The notes below the pieces were generated by a model, which did no database searches, was not told the origin of the DNA, and was given only the letters and a program-made list of their open reading frames with translations. Of a DNA stretch of 20,768 nucleotides, positions 7,098-15,097 are shown in pieces; the first letter of the stretch is position 1, and every line of letters begins with the position of its first letter. Source of the stretch: JAPLJU01 sp964547985 (GTDB lineage: Bacteria; Desulfobacterota; Syntrophia; Syntrophales; UBA2192); the NCBI GenBank assembly GCA_964547985.1, contig CAZJPV010000043.1:1-20768 (forward strand). The letters are read 5' to 3'. The translations under genes were made by a program, and so were the position numbers.

Positions 7098-8453
7098 TTA
7101 AACCAGACCGTAAGCCAGCATCGCGCGGGCAACCTTGGTGAAGCCTGCGATATTGGCCCCCGTCAAGTAGTCGCCCTTGCGGCCGTAATCTTCAGCGGTT
7201 TCGACGCAGGCCTTGTGGATGCTCTTCATGATGAGGAGGAGACGGTTGTCCACCTCTTCCCTCGTCCAGGTCAACTTCATGCTGTTCTGGCTCATCTCGA
7301 GTCCCGACGTTGCGACACCACCGGCGTTGGCGGCCTTGCCGGGGCCGAAGAGAATTTTCTTGTCCTGGAAGATTTTCACGGCTTCCGGTGTTGAGGGCAT
7401 GTTGGCGCCCTCGGCAACACAGATGCAGCCATTCTTCACGAGGGCGGCGGCACTCTTGCCGTCGATTTCATTTTGGGTGGCGCAGGGCAGCGCGATGTCG
7501 ACCTTGATACCCAGTTCCCGGATCGACTCCCAGACATTCTTTCCTTCCACGCAGGTCGTTTTGTATTTGTCGGCGTATTCCTTGATCCGGCCGCGCCGGA
7601 TGTTCTTCAATTCGAGAACGAAGTCCAGTTTTTTGGCATCGATCCCTTTTTCATCGACGATCGTGGCGGACGAGTCGCAGAGCGTGATCACCTTCCCGCC
7701 CAGCTGATTGACCTTTTCCACGGTGTACTGGGCGACATTTCCGGAACCGCTCACGGCCACAAGCTTGTTTTTGAAGTCGAGGCGCCGCGTGGCCAGCATC
7801 TCTGCTGCAAAGTAAACGCAGCCGTAACCGGTGGCCTCGGGACGGACCAGGCTTCCCCCGTATTCCAGGCTCTTGCCCGTGAAGACGCCGGTGTGCTCGT
7901 TGCGGATTTTCTTGTCATAGCCGAATAGGTAGCCGATCTCGCGGGCGCCCACACCGATGTCGCCGGCCGGCACGTCCGTTTCCGCCCCGACGTAACGGAA
8001 GAGTTCGCGCATGAAGGACTGGCAGAACCGCATGACTTCACGGTCCGACTTTCCTTTGGGGTCGAAATCAGAGCCCCCCTTCGCGCCGCCCATGGGCAGG
8101 GTCGTCAGGGAGTTTTTGAAGATCTGCTCGAAACCGAGGAATTTGATGATACCGAGATTGACGGAGGGATGGAACCTCAGCCCTCCTTTATAGGGACCGA
8201 TGGCGTTGTTGAACTGGACGCGGAACCCGCGGTTCACCTGGATGTTTCCCTTGTCGTCATCCCAGGGCACCCGGAAGATGATCGTCCGCTCCGGCTCCAC
8301 GATGCGTTCATAGATTTTGGCCTTCACAAATTCCGGGTGGCGCTTCACCGTCGGTTCCAGTGTCTCCATGACCTCCTCTACGGCCTGGTGGAACGCCGGT
8401 TGGTCGGGATCCATCCTCTTGACCTTGTCAATGACTTCCTTGATAACAGACAT
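7098..8453 (-). CDS. gdhA: NADP-type glutamate dehydrogenase
   Basis: Catalyses reductive amination of 2-oxoglutarate with ammonia to glutamate, the main low-energy route of ammonium assimilation. The 451-residue length is typical of the hexameric NADP-linked family. Visible signatures are KGGLRFHPSVNLG and the catalytic-lysine segment LPMGGAKGGSDFDP, then GDIGVGAREIGYL, and the nucleotide-binding AVSGSGNVAQYT with an Asp-Ser-Ser segment (LCDSSATI) after the second strand, as in biosynthetic enzymes. ATG 8453 is preceded by an AGGGGG ribosome binding site. It starts 28 bp after the nrpR stop on the same strand with no terminator between, so the two probably form an operon in which NrpR could regulate the enzyme's gene. 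Confidence 0.95.
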   Translation of the reverse strand: MSVIKEVIDKVKRMDPDQPAFHQAVEEVMETLEPTVKRHPEFVKAKIYERIVEPERTIIFRVPWDDDKGNIQVNRGFRVQFNNAIGPYKGGLRFHPSVNLGIIKFLGFEQIFKNSLTTLPMGGAKGGSDFDPKGKSDREVMRFCQSFMRELFRYVGAETDVPAGDIGVGAREIGYLFGYDKKIRNEHTGVFTGKSLEYGGSLVRPEATGYGCVYFAAEMLATRRLDFKNKLVAVSGSGNVAQYTVEKVNQLGGKVITLCDSSATIVDEKGIDAKKLDFVLELKNIRRGRIKEYADKYKTTCVEGKNVWESIRELGIKVDIALPCATQNEIDGKSAAALVKNGCICVAEGANMPSTPEAVKIFQDKKILFGPGKAANAGGVATSGLEMSQNSMKLTWTREEVDNRLLLIMKSIHKACVETAEDYGRKGDYLTGANIAGFTKVARAMLAYGLV

Positions 8454-8481
8454 GGCAATACCCCCTGTATTTTTATTTTTT

Positions 8482-9501
8482 TCATGAATGTTTTTTCATG
8501 GTCATAACGGATCTGAAGGGAATCAGTTCTTCGAAATTCATCACGGTGGACATGGCCTTGTTCTCCGACTCGATGCCGGCCTCGCGGGCACAGCAAACGG
8601 GGTTGAGCCCGCCAATGAGGATGAGTCCAACCTTGTTCGTGTCCACGGGAACCTCGCAGATCGGTTCGCTGGTCTCCCCCATCGACAGCATGCCGTTGAT
8701 GTCCGCTTTGCGGAAGTCCGAGACGATGCTCTCCACAAGGCTTCGACTCGGTGCCGGAACCTCACGGAAATTTGCCAGGATTCTCCCATCGCCCCGCCGC
8801 GCCACCTCTTTCACGGATGTCATCCTGGCCCGGATGAAGGCCTCCGAGGGGTCCAGGGAGGAGCCGGAATAGTATATGAGCTCAACGAATCGGAGCGGCT
8901 TGCCCTTTGACATCTGAAGGATGCCCCCAAATTTCGAATCCATGGGGATCCCGTTTTTCAGAAGCACACCGTTGACCACGATGCTGCAGACCGTGGCAAG
9001 ACCGATTCTGCCTTCCGGGACGGTGACCTCCCCGAGCTTTTCGCCCGCACCGGCAACAGCGACAAGGTCGCTCACGCACAAACCCGCGCGGAAGGCAGGT
9101 TTCATGGCTTCCAAAGCCTTTCGAAAAACCTCCTTCGAAAAGAACGAGATATTGACGGGCAGAAGCCCCTGCTTGCTCTTCGGGTCGAAGGTCGTCCTGA
9201 AGGCGAGGACCTCGATCCTCGAGATGGCAAGCCCCAGCTTGTCGCGGACCCGGGCATTGGTCAACTCATCGAGCCCCATTTTTGTGATCACCCTGCCGTC
9301 GCGCCGGCCGGCGAGCCTTGTGAGCCCGCGCTCGTCCATCAACCGCAAATGATAGCGAATAGTCCGCTCATTCATGCATATGCCCTGCTCGGCCATCCGC
9401 CTCGCGATCAGACGCGCCCCGAGGGTCTGCTGTGAGTCCCTGAGGATCCGGAGGATGAAGAGCGTCTTCTTCTCAATGTCGTCACGTGACGGGGGTTTCA
9501 T
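8482..9501 (-). CDS. nrpR: NrpR-type nitrogen regulator (winged helix plus NrpR/DUF128 domain)
   Basis: A homologue of NrpR, the repressor of nitrogen-assimilation genes in methanogens, released from DNA by 2-oxoglutarate. Numbered from ATG 9501 (339 residues): an N-terminal winged helix-turn-helix (DDIEKKTLFILRILRDS, then NERTIRYHLRLMDERGLT, about 7-75), then a single NrpR domain (DKLGLAISRIEVLAF ... NISFFSKEVFRKALE ... GEVTVPEGRIGLATVCSI ... IDSKFGGILQ-like ... GLILIGGLNPVCCAREAG). Methanogen proteins may have one or two such domains. The reading frame extends upstream to TTG 9558, but that TTG is part of a TTGACA box, so ATG 9501 is preferred despite a weak ribosome binding site. It lies directly upstream of gdhA. 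The family is clear; the target genes are inferred. Confidence 0.88.
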   Translation of the reverse strand: MKPPSRDDIEKKTLFILRILRDSQQTLGARLIARRMAEQGICMNERTIRYHLRLMDERGLTRLAGRRDGRVITKMGLDELTNARVRDKLGLAISRIEVLAFRTTFDPKSKQGLLPVNISFFSKEVFRKALEAMKPAFRAGLCVSDLVAVAGAGEKLGEVTVPEGRIGLATVCSIVVNGVLLKNGIPMDSKFGGILQMSKGKPLRFVELIYYSGSSLDPSEAFIRARMTSVKEVARRGDGRILANFREVPAPSRSLVESIVSDFRKADINGMLSMGETSEPICEVPVDTNKVGLILIGGLNPVCCAREAGIESENKAMSTVMNFEELIPFRSVMTMKKHS

Positions 9502-9510
9502 AAGGCAATT

Positions 9511-9524
9511 GGCAAGTGTTTGCC
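9511..9524. promoter_or_regulatory. Operator-like palindrome in front of nrpR
   Basis: GGCAA (9511-9515) and TTGCC (9520-9524) form a perfect 5-bp inverted repeat with a 4-bp centre. It lies just downstream of the predicted nrpR transcription start and ten bases before its ATG, a position where bound protein would block transcription. The archaeal NrpR operator is GGAA-N6-TTCC, so this resembles it in layout but not in exact sequence. Confidence 0.4.
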
Positions 9525-9529
9525 GACAG

Positions 9530-9558
9530 TCTCTATCACCAGAAGGAAATCTTGTCAA
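9530..9558 (-). promoter_or_regulatory. Promoter for nrpR-gdhA
   Basis: On the minus strand a perfect -35 TTGACA (9553-9558) is followed after 17 bp by a poor -10 TAGAGA (9530-9535, three of six). The -35 is preceded by AAAATGTA (9560-9567 read on the minus strand), as in front of the sigma-54 activator. A weak -10 is common at activator-dependent promoters. Confidence 0.35.
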
Positions 9559-9652
9559 TTACATTTTCGAAACTGTTTTCGACCGGTTCTCCGGCAGATC
9601 TTTCAGCTCCTATAGGCCTTAAAAGTCGGAAAGACGGTAGCCTGTGCGTTCC

Positions 9653-9681
9653 TTGACTCCCCCGGGGTTTTCGGTTAAATT
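9653..9681 (+). promoter_or_regulatory. Promoter for the M16C peptidase gene
   Basis: TTGACT (9653-9658) and TAAATT (9676-9681) with a 17-bp spacer. The start would be near 9688, leaving about 60 nt before ATG 9747. Confidence 0.45.
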
Positions 9682-9746
9682 TATCACTACGTAAAAAAAA
9701 CCTGCAAGAAGCGCCGTGTTGTCGGCCCCTTGTGCGCGAGGTTTTT

Positions 9747-12746
9747 ATGGAGAAATCAACAGGCTGCCCGGCCCCGAGGCTTCGGGGCGGGGAGATCGTC
9801 CATGGCTTCAAAATCGCCCGGGTGGAGGCAATCCCGGAGATCCGTGTCACGGCCTATGAGGCCGAGCACGTGAAAACCGGCGCCAGGGTTCTCCATCTTC
9901 ACTACGACGATCGGGAGAATCTCTTTTCCGTGGGTTTCCGGACGCCCTCGCTAGATTCCACCGGTGTGGCCCACATCCTCGAGCACACCGTCCTTGCGGG
10001 CTCCGAAAAATACCCGGTGAAGGACGCTTTCAATGAACTGTCCCGGGCATCCCTTCAGACATTCATCAACGCCTTCACCTATCCGGACAAGACGGTTTAC
10101 CCCGTGGCAAGCCAGGTGCGGGCCGATTTCTTCAACCTTGCCCGGGTTTACACGGACCTGGTCCTGAAACCCCGTATGTTGAAGGAGACCTTCTTTCAGG
10201 AGGGTCATCACCTCACATTCGAGGACCCCGATGAAACTCAAAGCCCCCTCACCGTGTCGGGGATTGTCTTCAATGAGATGAAAGGAGCCTATTCCTCGCC
10301 CGATACCCTGATGTACAAAGCCCTTCAGGAGGGGCTTTATCCCGACACCGCCTACGCCTTCGATTCCGGAGGGGATCCCGACGTGATCCCGTCGCTCACC
10401 TATGAGCAGCTCCGTGACTTTCACAAACTCTACTACTCCCCCGCGAATGCCCGGTTTTTTCTCTACGGTGATATCCCCACGGAGGATCACCTCGTATTTC
10501 TGGAAGAGATGCTTGCGGGTTTCGAGCGGGTCAGGGTGGAGTCTTCGATCGGGAGCCAAAAGCGCTGGGCGGCCCCGCGGAGGTCCCGGCGTTTCTTTCC
10601 TATCGGCAAGGACGAGAAGTCGGAGGGAAAAGCAGCCCTGAACATGGGGTGGCTCATGATGGAAAACACGGACGAAGCGGAGGCGGTCCTTCTTCAAGTC
10701 GTGGCCCACGCCCTCATCGGGACCGCCGCGGGCCCCCTCAGAAAGGCCCTCATCGACTCGGGCCTTGGTGAGGACCTCTCACCGGTCAGCGGCCTCGAGC
10801 ATGACCTCAAACAGATCGCCTTCGCCGTGGGGCTCCGGGGAACGGATCTCGACAAGGTCGACCGCTTCGAGGCCCTGGTCCTGGAGACGCTTCAGAAGCT
10901 CGTCGAAACGGGCTTTGACCGGGGTCTCATCGAGGCGGCCCTCCACCAGGTGGAATTCCACGGCAAGGAAATCGTGCGGGGAACTCTCCCCTACTCAATT
11001 TCCCTCATGTCGCAGATCTACCATACCTGGCTCTATGAAGGTGAGCCTCTCGCGGGGCTTCGCTTCAACCAGATCATCGAGGGTGTCCGCCGGCGGTGGG
11101 AGCGCGAGCCCGATCTCTTTCAGCGGTTCTTGCGTCGATGGCTGCTTGAAAACCCTCACAGGCTTCTTTCCATTATGGAACCGAGTCCCACCTTTCAGGA
11201 AAACCAGATAAAGACCTTTCGGGAAAAGATGGCCGCTCAAAAGGCGGGTCTTTCGAAGGAGACGCTCGAAACAATCCGGCAGGAGGCTGAAACCCTACAG
11301 CGCATTCAGATGGAGCCCGATAGCCCCGCGGCGCTGGCGACATTGCCGAGACTGAAAATATCGGACATCCCCAGGGATATCGATCGGATTCCGGTTGAGA
11401 AGGCCGCTATATCCGGCATCCCGGTCCTCCGCCATGAGATCTTCACCAACGGCATCGCCTACCTCGATCTCGCCTTCGATCTCACCGGTGTCCCTCCGGA
11501 TCTGCAGCCCTATCTCCCCTTCAGCGGAAGGTTGACGACAGGGATGGGGGCCGCCGGCTTCACTTACGAGGAAATGGCAAAGCGGGTCGCCCTGAAGACA
11601 GGGGGTGTGGGCTACTCGTTCGCAGCGGGGCTGACCGCCGATGGCAGAGAGACCTGGCAGAAGATGATCTTCCGGGTGCGGACCCTTCACCGCAATGTCC
11701 CGGGGGCTCTTGAGATCCTCTTTGACCTGCTGTCGCAGGGAGATCTCTCCGATGCAAGCCGGATGCGGGACCTCCTTTTCGAGATGAGAAATCGCATGCA
11801 CGCCGCCGTCATCCCCTCGGGGCATATCTTCGCGCAGAGAAGCGCGGCGGCCGCCCAGACACTGCCGGCCTACCTCGATGAACTATGGCACGGAAGGTCG
11901 CAGCTTCAAGTTCTTGCGACGGCCGCAGATTCCTTTGCCGACGGGCAGGCGGATCTCGTCGGGAAGGTCGCGACCCTTCGCGAATTACTCTTCCGGCAGG
12001 GCAGGGTAACGGTGAACATCACTGCTGACGCCGGGGGGCTTCAGATCTTCGAGGAAAACCTCGCCGGGATGCTTCAGCGGCTCCGGGGCGGAAGTCTTGT
12101 CAGCGCCTCAGCACTTGCCATCCCCGCACCCGTTTCAGTGGGGATTGTCGTCCCGGCCCAGGTCTGCTATGTGGCCAAGGTCCTCAAGGCACCGGCCTAT
12201 TCGGATCCCCTTGCGCCCGTCCTTTACGTCCTGTCGCGGGAACTCTCCAAGGGAGACCTCTACAAGCGGATCAGGGTGCAGGGAGGCGCTTACGGGGGCA
12301 TGTCGCAGTATGATCCCATGAACGGGTTTTTCTCTTTTCTCTCATACAGGGACCCCCATCTCGTGGAGACACTCAGGGTTTATAACGAAGCTATCGACAG
12401 CCGCTCCCGGCAAAAGATCGACAGGGAGGACCTCGAGAGGGCGATTATCGGAGGCATCGGCTCCATGGATAGACCGATGGACCCGTCGGGGAAGGGTTTC
12501 GTTTCCATGATCCGCGATTTCGCGGGTATCACCGACGAGGGACGCCTGAAATTCCGGAAGGGCGTTTTTGCCGTGACCGCCGACTCGATTCTCGAGGCCG
12601 TGAGGCGTTGCCTGCTACCCGCTCTTGAGGCGGCGTCGGTTGCCGTCTATGCATCCGATGACCGGTTGAGGAGAGCCAACGAAGTTCTTCGGCCCGAACT
12701 TTCGATCGAACCTCTGCTCGCATCTCGGGGACAATCAAGGGCCTGA
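9747..12746 (+). CDS. M16C zinc metallopeptidase, PreP (presequence protease)-like
   Basis: A large clamshell zinc protease that degrades unfolded peptides. From ATG 9747 the protein has 999 residues, normal for the PreP/M16C branch. It shows the inverted zinc motif HILEH (76-80) and the distal zinc-ligand glutamate candidate in FNEMKGAYSS (E177). It also has the PreP-like segment VKDAFNELSRASLQTFINAFTYPD just after the motif and the C-terminal half with GAYGGMSQYDP, which resembles the substrate-binding R/Y region. No signal peptide is seen, so it is probably cytoplasmic. ATG 9747 was chosen over the upstream GTG 9732 because GAGG (9738-9741) precedes it. It is divergent from nrpR. Likely role: recycling of peptides in the cytoplasm; no specific partner is evident. 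Confidence 0.9.
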   Translation: MEKSTGCPAPRLRGGEIVHGFKIARVEAIPEIRVTAYEAEHVKTGARVLHLHYDDRENLFSVGFRTPSLDSTGVAHILEHTVLAGSEKYPVKDAFNELSRASLQTFINAFTYPDKTVYPVASQVRADFFNLARVYTDLVLKPRMLKETFFQEGHHLTFEDPDETQSPLTVSGIVFNEMKGAYSSPDTLMYKALQEGLYPDTAYAFDSGGDPDVIPSLTYEQLRDFHKLYYSPANARFFLYGDIPTEDHLVFLEEMLAGFERVRVESSIGSQKRWAAPRRSRRFFPIGKDEKSEGKAALNMGWLMMENTDEAEAVLLQVVAHALIGTAAGPLRKALIDSGLGEDLSPVSGLEHDLKQIAFAVGLRGTDLDKVDRFEALVLETLQKLVETGFDRGLIEAALHQVEFHGKEIVRGTLPYSISLMSQIYHTWLYEGEPLAGLRFNQIIEGVRRRWEREPDLFQRFLRRWLLENPHRLLSIMEPSPTFQENQIKTFREKMAAQKAGLSKETLETIRQEAETLQRIQMEPDSPAALATLPRLKISDIPRDIDRIPVEKAAISGIPVLRHEIFTNGIAYLDLAFDLTGVPPDLQPYLPFSGRLTTGMGAAGFTYEEMAKRVALKTGGVGYSFAAGLTADGRETWQKMIFRVRTLHRNVPGALEILFDLLSQGDLSDASRMRDLLFEMRNRMHAAVIPSGHIFAQRSAAAAQTLPAYLDELWHGRSQLQVLATAADSFADGQADLVGKVATLRELLFRQGRVTVNITADAGGLQIFEENLAGMLQRLRGGSLVSASALAIPAPVSVGIVVPAQVCYVAKVLKAPAYSDPLAPVLYVLSRELSKGDLYKRIRVQGGAYGGMSQYDPMNGFFSFLSYRDPHLVETLRVYNEAIDSRSRQKIDREDLERAIIGGIGSMDRPMDPSGKGFVSMIRDFAGITDEGRLKFRKGVFAVTADSILEAVRRCLLPALEAASVAVYASDDRLRRANEVLRPELSIEPLLASRGQSRA

Positions 12747-12836
12747 CCGCACGGGCACGGAAATTGCTGCCTATCGAAAGGGGAGAACCACTCCCATTTT
12801 CGGTTAAGAATTTGTTATTATAGGAAGTTCATCATC

Positions 12837-13694
12837 ATGGGGATCGACTTGGACGAAAAAAAAATTCTCCTGGGTATCGGCAGTATTTGCATGCTCATCG
12901 CCGGTCTTGCCTGCCTCATCTTCTGGGAAAGGGGCGGGTTTGCGCGGGTGCTCCCGGGCGAGCAATCCGTCGCCATGGCCCAGTCGAATGAGAATCGGGG
13001 AAGCGCGCTTCCCGGCTTTCGGTCGGGTGTCTATCGGAAAAAGATGAGGTCTTACCGTCCGGAAAACGGGGACCGGAGTTTTGAGGCGGTCCAGCAGGAT
13101 GTGATCCGGTTTTTCCACAGTCTCGACGAGCGTCAATACATACAGGCCCACAGTCTTCCCGAGGGAACGTACAAGTTTTTTCTTAAATTGCTGGCCGACC
13201 TTTCTGCAAGCCCCCCCATCGTGAATGGTGAGACGAAAGACGTCGCCAAGCTCCGCCTGAACATGACCCATTTCGAGCGCATCATCGGCAGTGGAAACAT
13301 CAGCGTCATCAAAGAGATCCTGGACAACGAAAAGGAGATCCTCGAGCCTTCAGCAGAACTCCTGTACGAGTGGATCATCAAAGGAATCGAGTACCGAAAT
13401 GCCGAGATAAAGACTTCCGACCGGGCCCTGTACGATTATGCCGCCTTTTTCCTGACGACCCTCTCCGGGAAATCCTACCTCTGGCGACGGGATGCCAAGA
13501 CGCGAATCATTGTCACCTACTACGCCATCCTCATCATCGACCGGGCCAACCGGGAAAACCTCAACCGCTACAACATTGACATCCTCCCCCCCATCAGTCA
13601 TCTCAAAGAGGACCTCCTGAATTACAGGGGACTGAGCCGCAGAAATGAATACGTCGACCGGTTGAAGATTCTCGAGGAGGAGTACAGCCGGTAG
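12837..13694 (+). CDS. Membrane-anchored protein of unknown function
   Basis: A 285-residue protein with one N-terminal membrane segment (about 9-29, ILLGIGSICMLIAGLACLIF) following a short acidic start, then a soluble, mostly helical domain without cysteines. There is no recognised motif. The soluble part alternates charged and hydrophobic stretches (EAVQQDVIRFFHSLDERQYI, KLRLNMTHFERIIG, YAILIIDRANRENLNRYNI), suggesting a helical bundle. The AxA-like VAMAQS at 44-49 is too far in to be a convincing signal cleavage site. ATG 12837 is preceded by AGGAAG (12822-12827). It lies 90 bp downstream of the M16C peptidase gene on the same strand with no terminator seen, so co-transcription is possible, and it converges with the GpsA-like gene. 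Confidence 0.75.
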   Translation: MGIDLDEKKILLGIGSICMLIAGLACLIFWERGGFARVLPGEQSVAMAQSNENRGSALPGFRSGVYRKKMRSYRPENGDRSFEAVQQDVIRFFHSLDERQYIQAHSLPEGTYKFFLKLLADLSASPPIVNGETKDVAKLRLNMTHFERIIGSGNISVIKEILDNEKEILEPSAELLYEWIIKGIEYRNAEIKTSDRALYDYAAFFLTTLSGKSYLWRRDAKTRIIVTYYAILIIDRANRENLNRYNIDILPPISHLKEDLLNYRGLSRRNEYVDRLKILEEEYSR

Positions 13695-13726
13695 ACCGCG
13701 CAGACCGGGCTGAGAGCGAAGATCCC

Positions 13727-14917
13727 TCAGGTCTCGAAGTAGGACGATATGCCCCGGTTCCGGCGGTACCACCAGTTCGGGAATATCCGATAGAGAAGTC
13801 TTGAGACGGGCCCGATGTATTCCTTGTTTCTGCGATCGAACTGAATCGACTCAATGATCTTTTCCTTAAACTCTTCCTTTTGGATCCTCTCGTTGAAGAT
13901 GTGATAGGCGCAGGAGAAGAGGGGACTGTACATGTTCTTCTTGTCCAGGTACTTGTGCACGTTCCGGATGGTATTGGGCCCTTCAGGCGTGCCGTCGATT
14001 CTCTGGAGCACGTGCAGGTTTGTCTGGATGGGTCTCCCATCATAGAGTTCGTAGTAGAACTTGCCGTAACGGTAGTTCTTGCTCGCGATGGATGAGATGG
14101 TGACGTAGAGGTCCCCCACACCTGCCTGGCTGTAAAAAGCCTGGAAGCTCCCCCCGAGGATCGAGCACAGCGCGCGAATTTCCACACCCGAGCGGGCGAA
14201 GATCGTTCCCGGCATGGAACTGCCGAGGTTGAGAGAGTCCGTAACCCCCTTGATGTTCGCCGCGATGTTCTTGAGGGCTCCGCAGGCCTCGATGCCGACG
14301 ACATCGAAGTTGTAGTAGGAGGTCAGTTCCTGGCGGTTCAACCGCAGGATTTCCTTCCGGACGACCTTGCTGAGCAGCCTCGGCCCCGCCACCGTCAGGC
14401 ACACGGGCTTGCCCAGGGCGATGTCCACGTCGAAAAAAGGTCCCCCGATGACGACGACCTTGAACTTGTGCATGAGGTGAAAGAGGTCCCCCTTGATCAT
14501 CTGTGAAGGGGTGATGAGCTCCTTCGTCTTTTCGTCCGAAACGAGACCCTTGATGGGAGATAGGAGGTAGGTCTTTCCCCGTTTCTTCCCGATAAGCGGT
14601 CTCAGGTAGTCGAGAAACTCGGCCAGCCGGTTCATGGTGATGGCGAGGAAGATGAAATCATTTTCGTAAACGACCTGCTCGAGGTCGTTGGTCGCTGTCA
14701 CATCGGGTGTCAGTCTCGGGACGCTGTCCATGTCCCCGCAGAGTTTTACCAGATCCTCCGTCAGATGCTTCGGGTTCAGGTGCTCCTCATTGATCTGACG
14801 GCAGAGCTCGGCATCGTGGTAATAGATCGTCACCTTCTTGTTATCCCTGCCCAGCATGTAGGCCAGGGCTGTCCCCAGTCGTCCGGGGCCGATGATGGCA
14901 ACCTTGCTCGTATCCAA
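13727..14917 (-). CDS. GpsA-like NAD(P)-dependent glycerol-3-phosphate dehydrogenase family protein
   Basis: Reduces dihydroxyacetone phosphate to sn-glycerol-3-phosphate in GpsA proper, the entry to phospholipid synthesis. This 396-residue protein keeps the layout: Rossmann motif GPGRLG (10-15), lysine in SPIKGLVSDE (123), GGPFFDVDIALGKP (158-171), the catalytic-type lysine in EACGALKNIAANIKG (K216) and GVGDLYVT (266-273). It is about 60 residues longer than usual at the C-terminus and several otherwise conserved positions differ (GPGRLG rather than GAGSWG, SKN rather than SRN), so it may be a divergent paralogue with another substrate. The start is TTG 14917, supported by CCGGAG eight bases upstream. 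A strong promoter with an inverted repeat at its start site lies upstream. Confidence 0.85.
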   Translation of the reverse strand: MDTSKVAIIGPGRLGTALAYMLGRDNKKVTIYYHDAELCRQINEEHLNPKHLTEDLVKLCGDMDSVPRLTPDVTATNDLEQVVYENDFIFLAITMNRLAEFLDYLRPLIGKKRGKTYLLSPIKGLVSDEKTKELITPSQMIKGDLFHLMHKFKVVVIGGPFFDVDIALGKPVCLTVAGPRLLSKVVRKEILRLNRQELTSYYNFDVVGIEACGALKNIAANIKGVTDSLNLGSSMPGTIFARSGVEIRALCSILGGSFQAFYSQAGVGDLYVTISSIASKNYRYGKFYYELYDGRPIQTNLHVLQRIDGTPEGPNTIRNVHKYLDKKNMYSPLFSCAYHIFNERIQKEEFKEKIIESIQFDRRNKEYIGPVSRLLYRIFPNWWYRRNRGISSYFET

Positions 14918-14926
14918 TGGATTCTC

Positions 14927-14948
14927 CGGTAAAAATCGGAATTTACCG
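14927..14948. promoter_or_regulatory. Inverted repeat at the transcription start of the GpsA-like gene
   Basis: CGGTAAA (14927-14933) and TTTACCG (14942-14948) are perfect 7-bp arms separated by 8 bp. The predicted transcription start (about 14946, minus strand) falls inside it and one end touches the GGAG ribosome binding site. It is either a repressor operator or a hairpin close to the ribosome binding site. Confidence 0.5.
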
Positions 14949-14952
14949 AGGA

Positions 14953-14981
14953 AGTATAGGTAATAGCAGTGGGGGTGTCAA
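14953..14981 (-). promoter_or_regulatory. Near-consensus sigma-70 promoter for the GpsA-like gene
   Basis: Minus strand: perfect -35 TTGACA (14976-14981), 17-bp spacer, -10 TATACT (14953-14958, five of six). This is the best promoter in the window. It abuts the terminator of the preceding operon. Confidence 0.7.
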
Positions 14982-14982
14982 A

Positions 14983-15021
14983 CAAAAAGAAGCCCCCGGC
15001 CGGCGGGCAAGAAGGCTTTTT
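14983..15021 (-). terminator. Terminator of the MinD-like/J-HTH operon
   Basis: An imperfect GC-rich hairpin (core GCCC/GGGC, outer AAGCC/GGCTT) followed on the minus strand by TTCTTTTTGTTTG. It lies about 77 bp downstream of the stop at 15098 and directly before the GpsA-like gene's -35 box. Confidence 0.6.
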
Positions 15022-15097
15022 GTCTCTCTAATGTATTGTTTTTCTTACGGCTCTTCGACGGCGTCCCCGGTCGAAGGGGGTTGAGGGGCTGTCGTGG

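Noticed and set aside
9511..9524. TGGCAAGTGTTTGC as a sigma-54 promoter
   Set aside because: GG and GC are separated by nine rather than ten bases, a spacing that inactivates such promoters; the palindrome explanation fits better.
9600..9650. A possible structured leader (GTCGGAAAGACGGTAGCC) resembling a cyclic-dinucleotide riboswitch
   Set aside because: It lies upstream of the predicted promoters in both directions, the paired arms are only three to four bases, and the diagnostic riboswitch core is absent.
9951..10709. A 252-codon minus-strand frame
   Set aside because: It lies entirely opposite the M16C peptidase, including its zinc motif region, and has no family resemblance.
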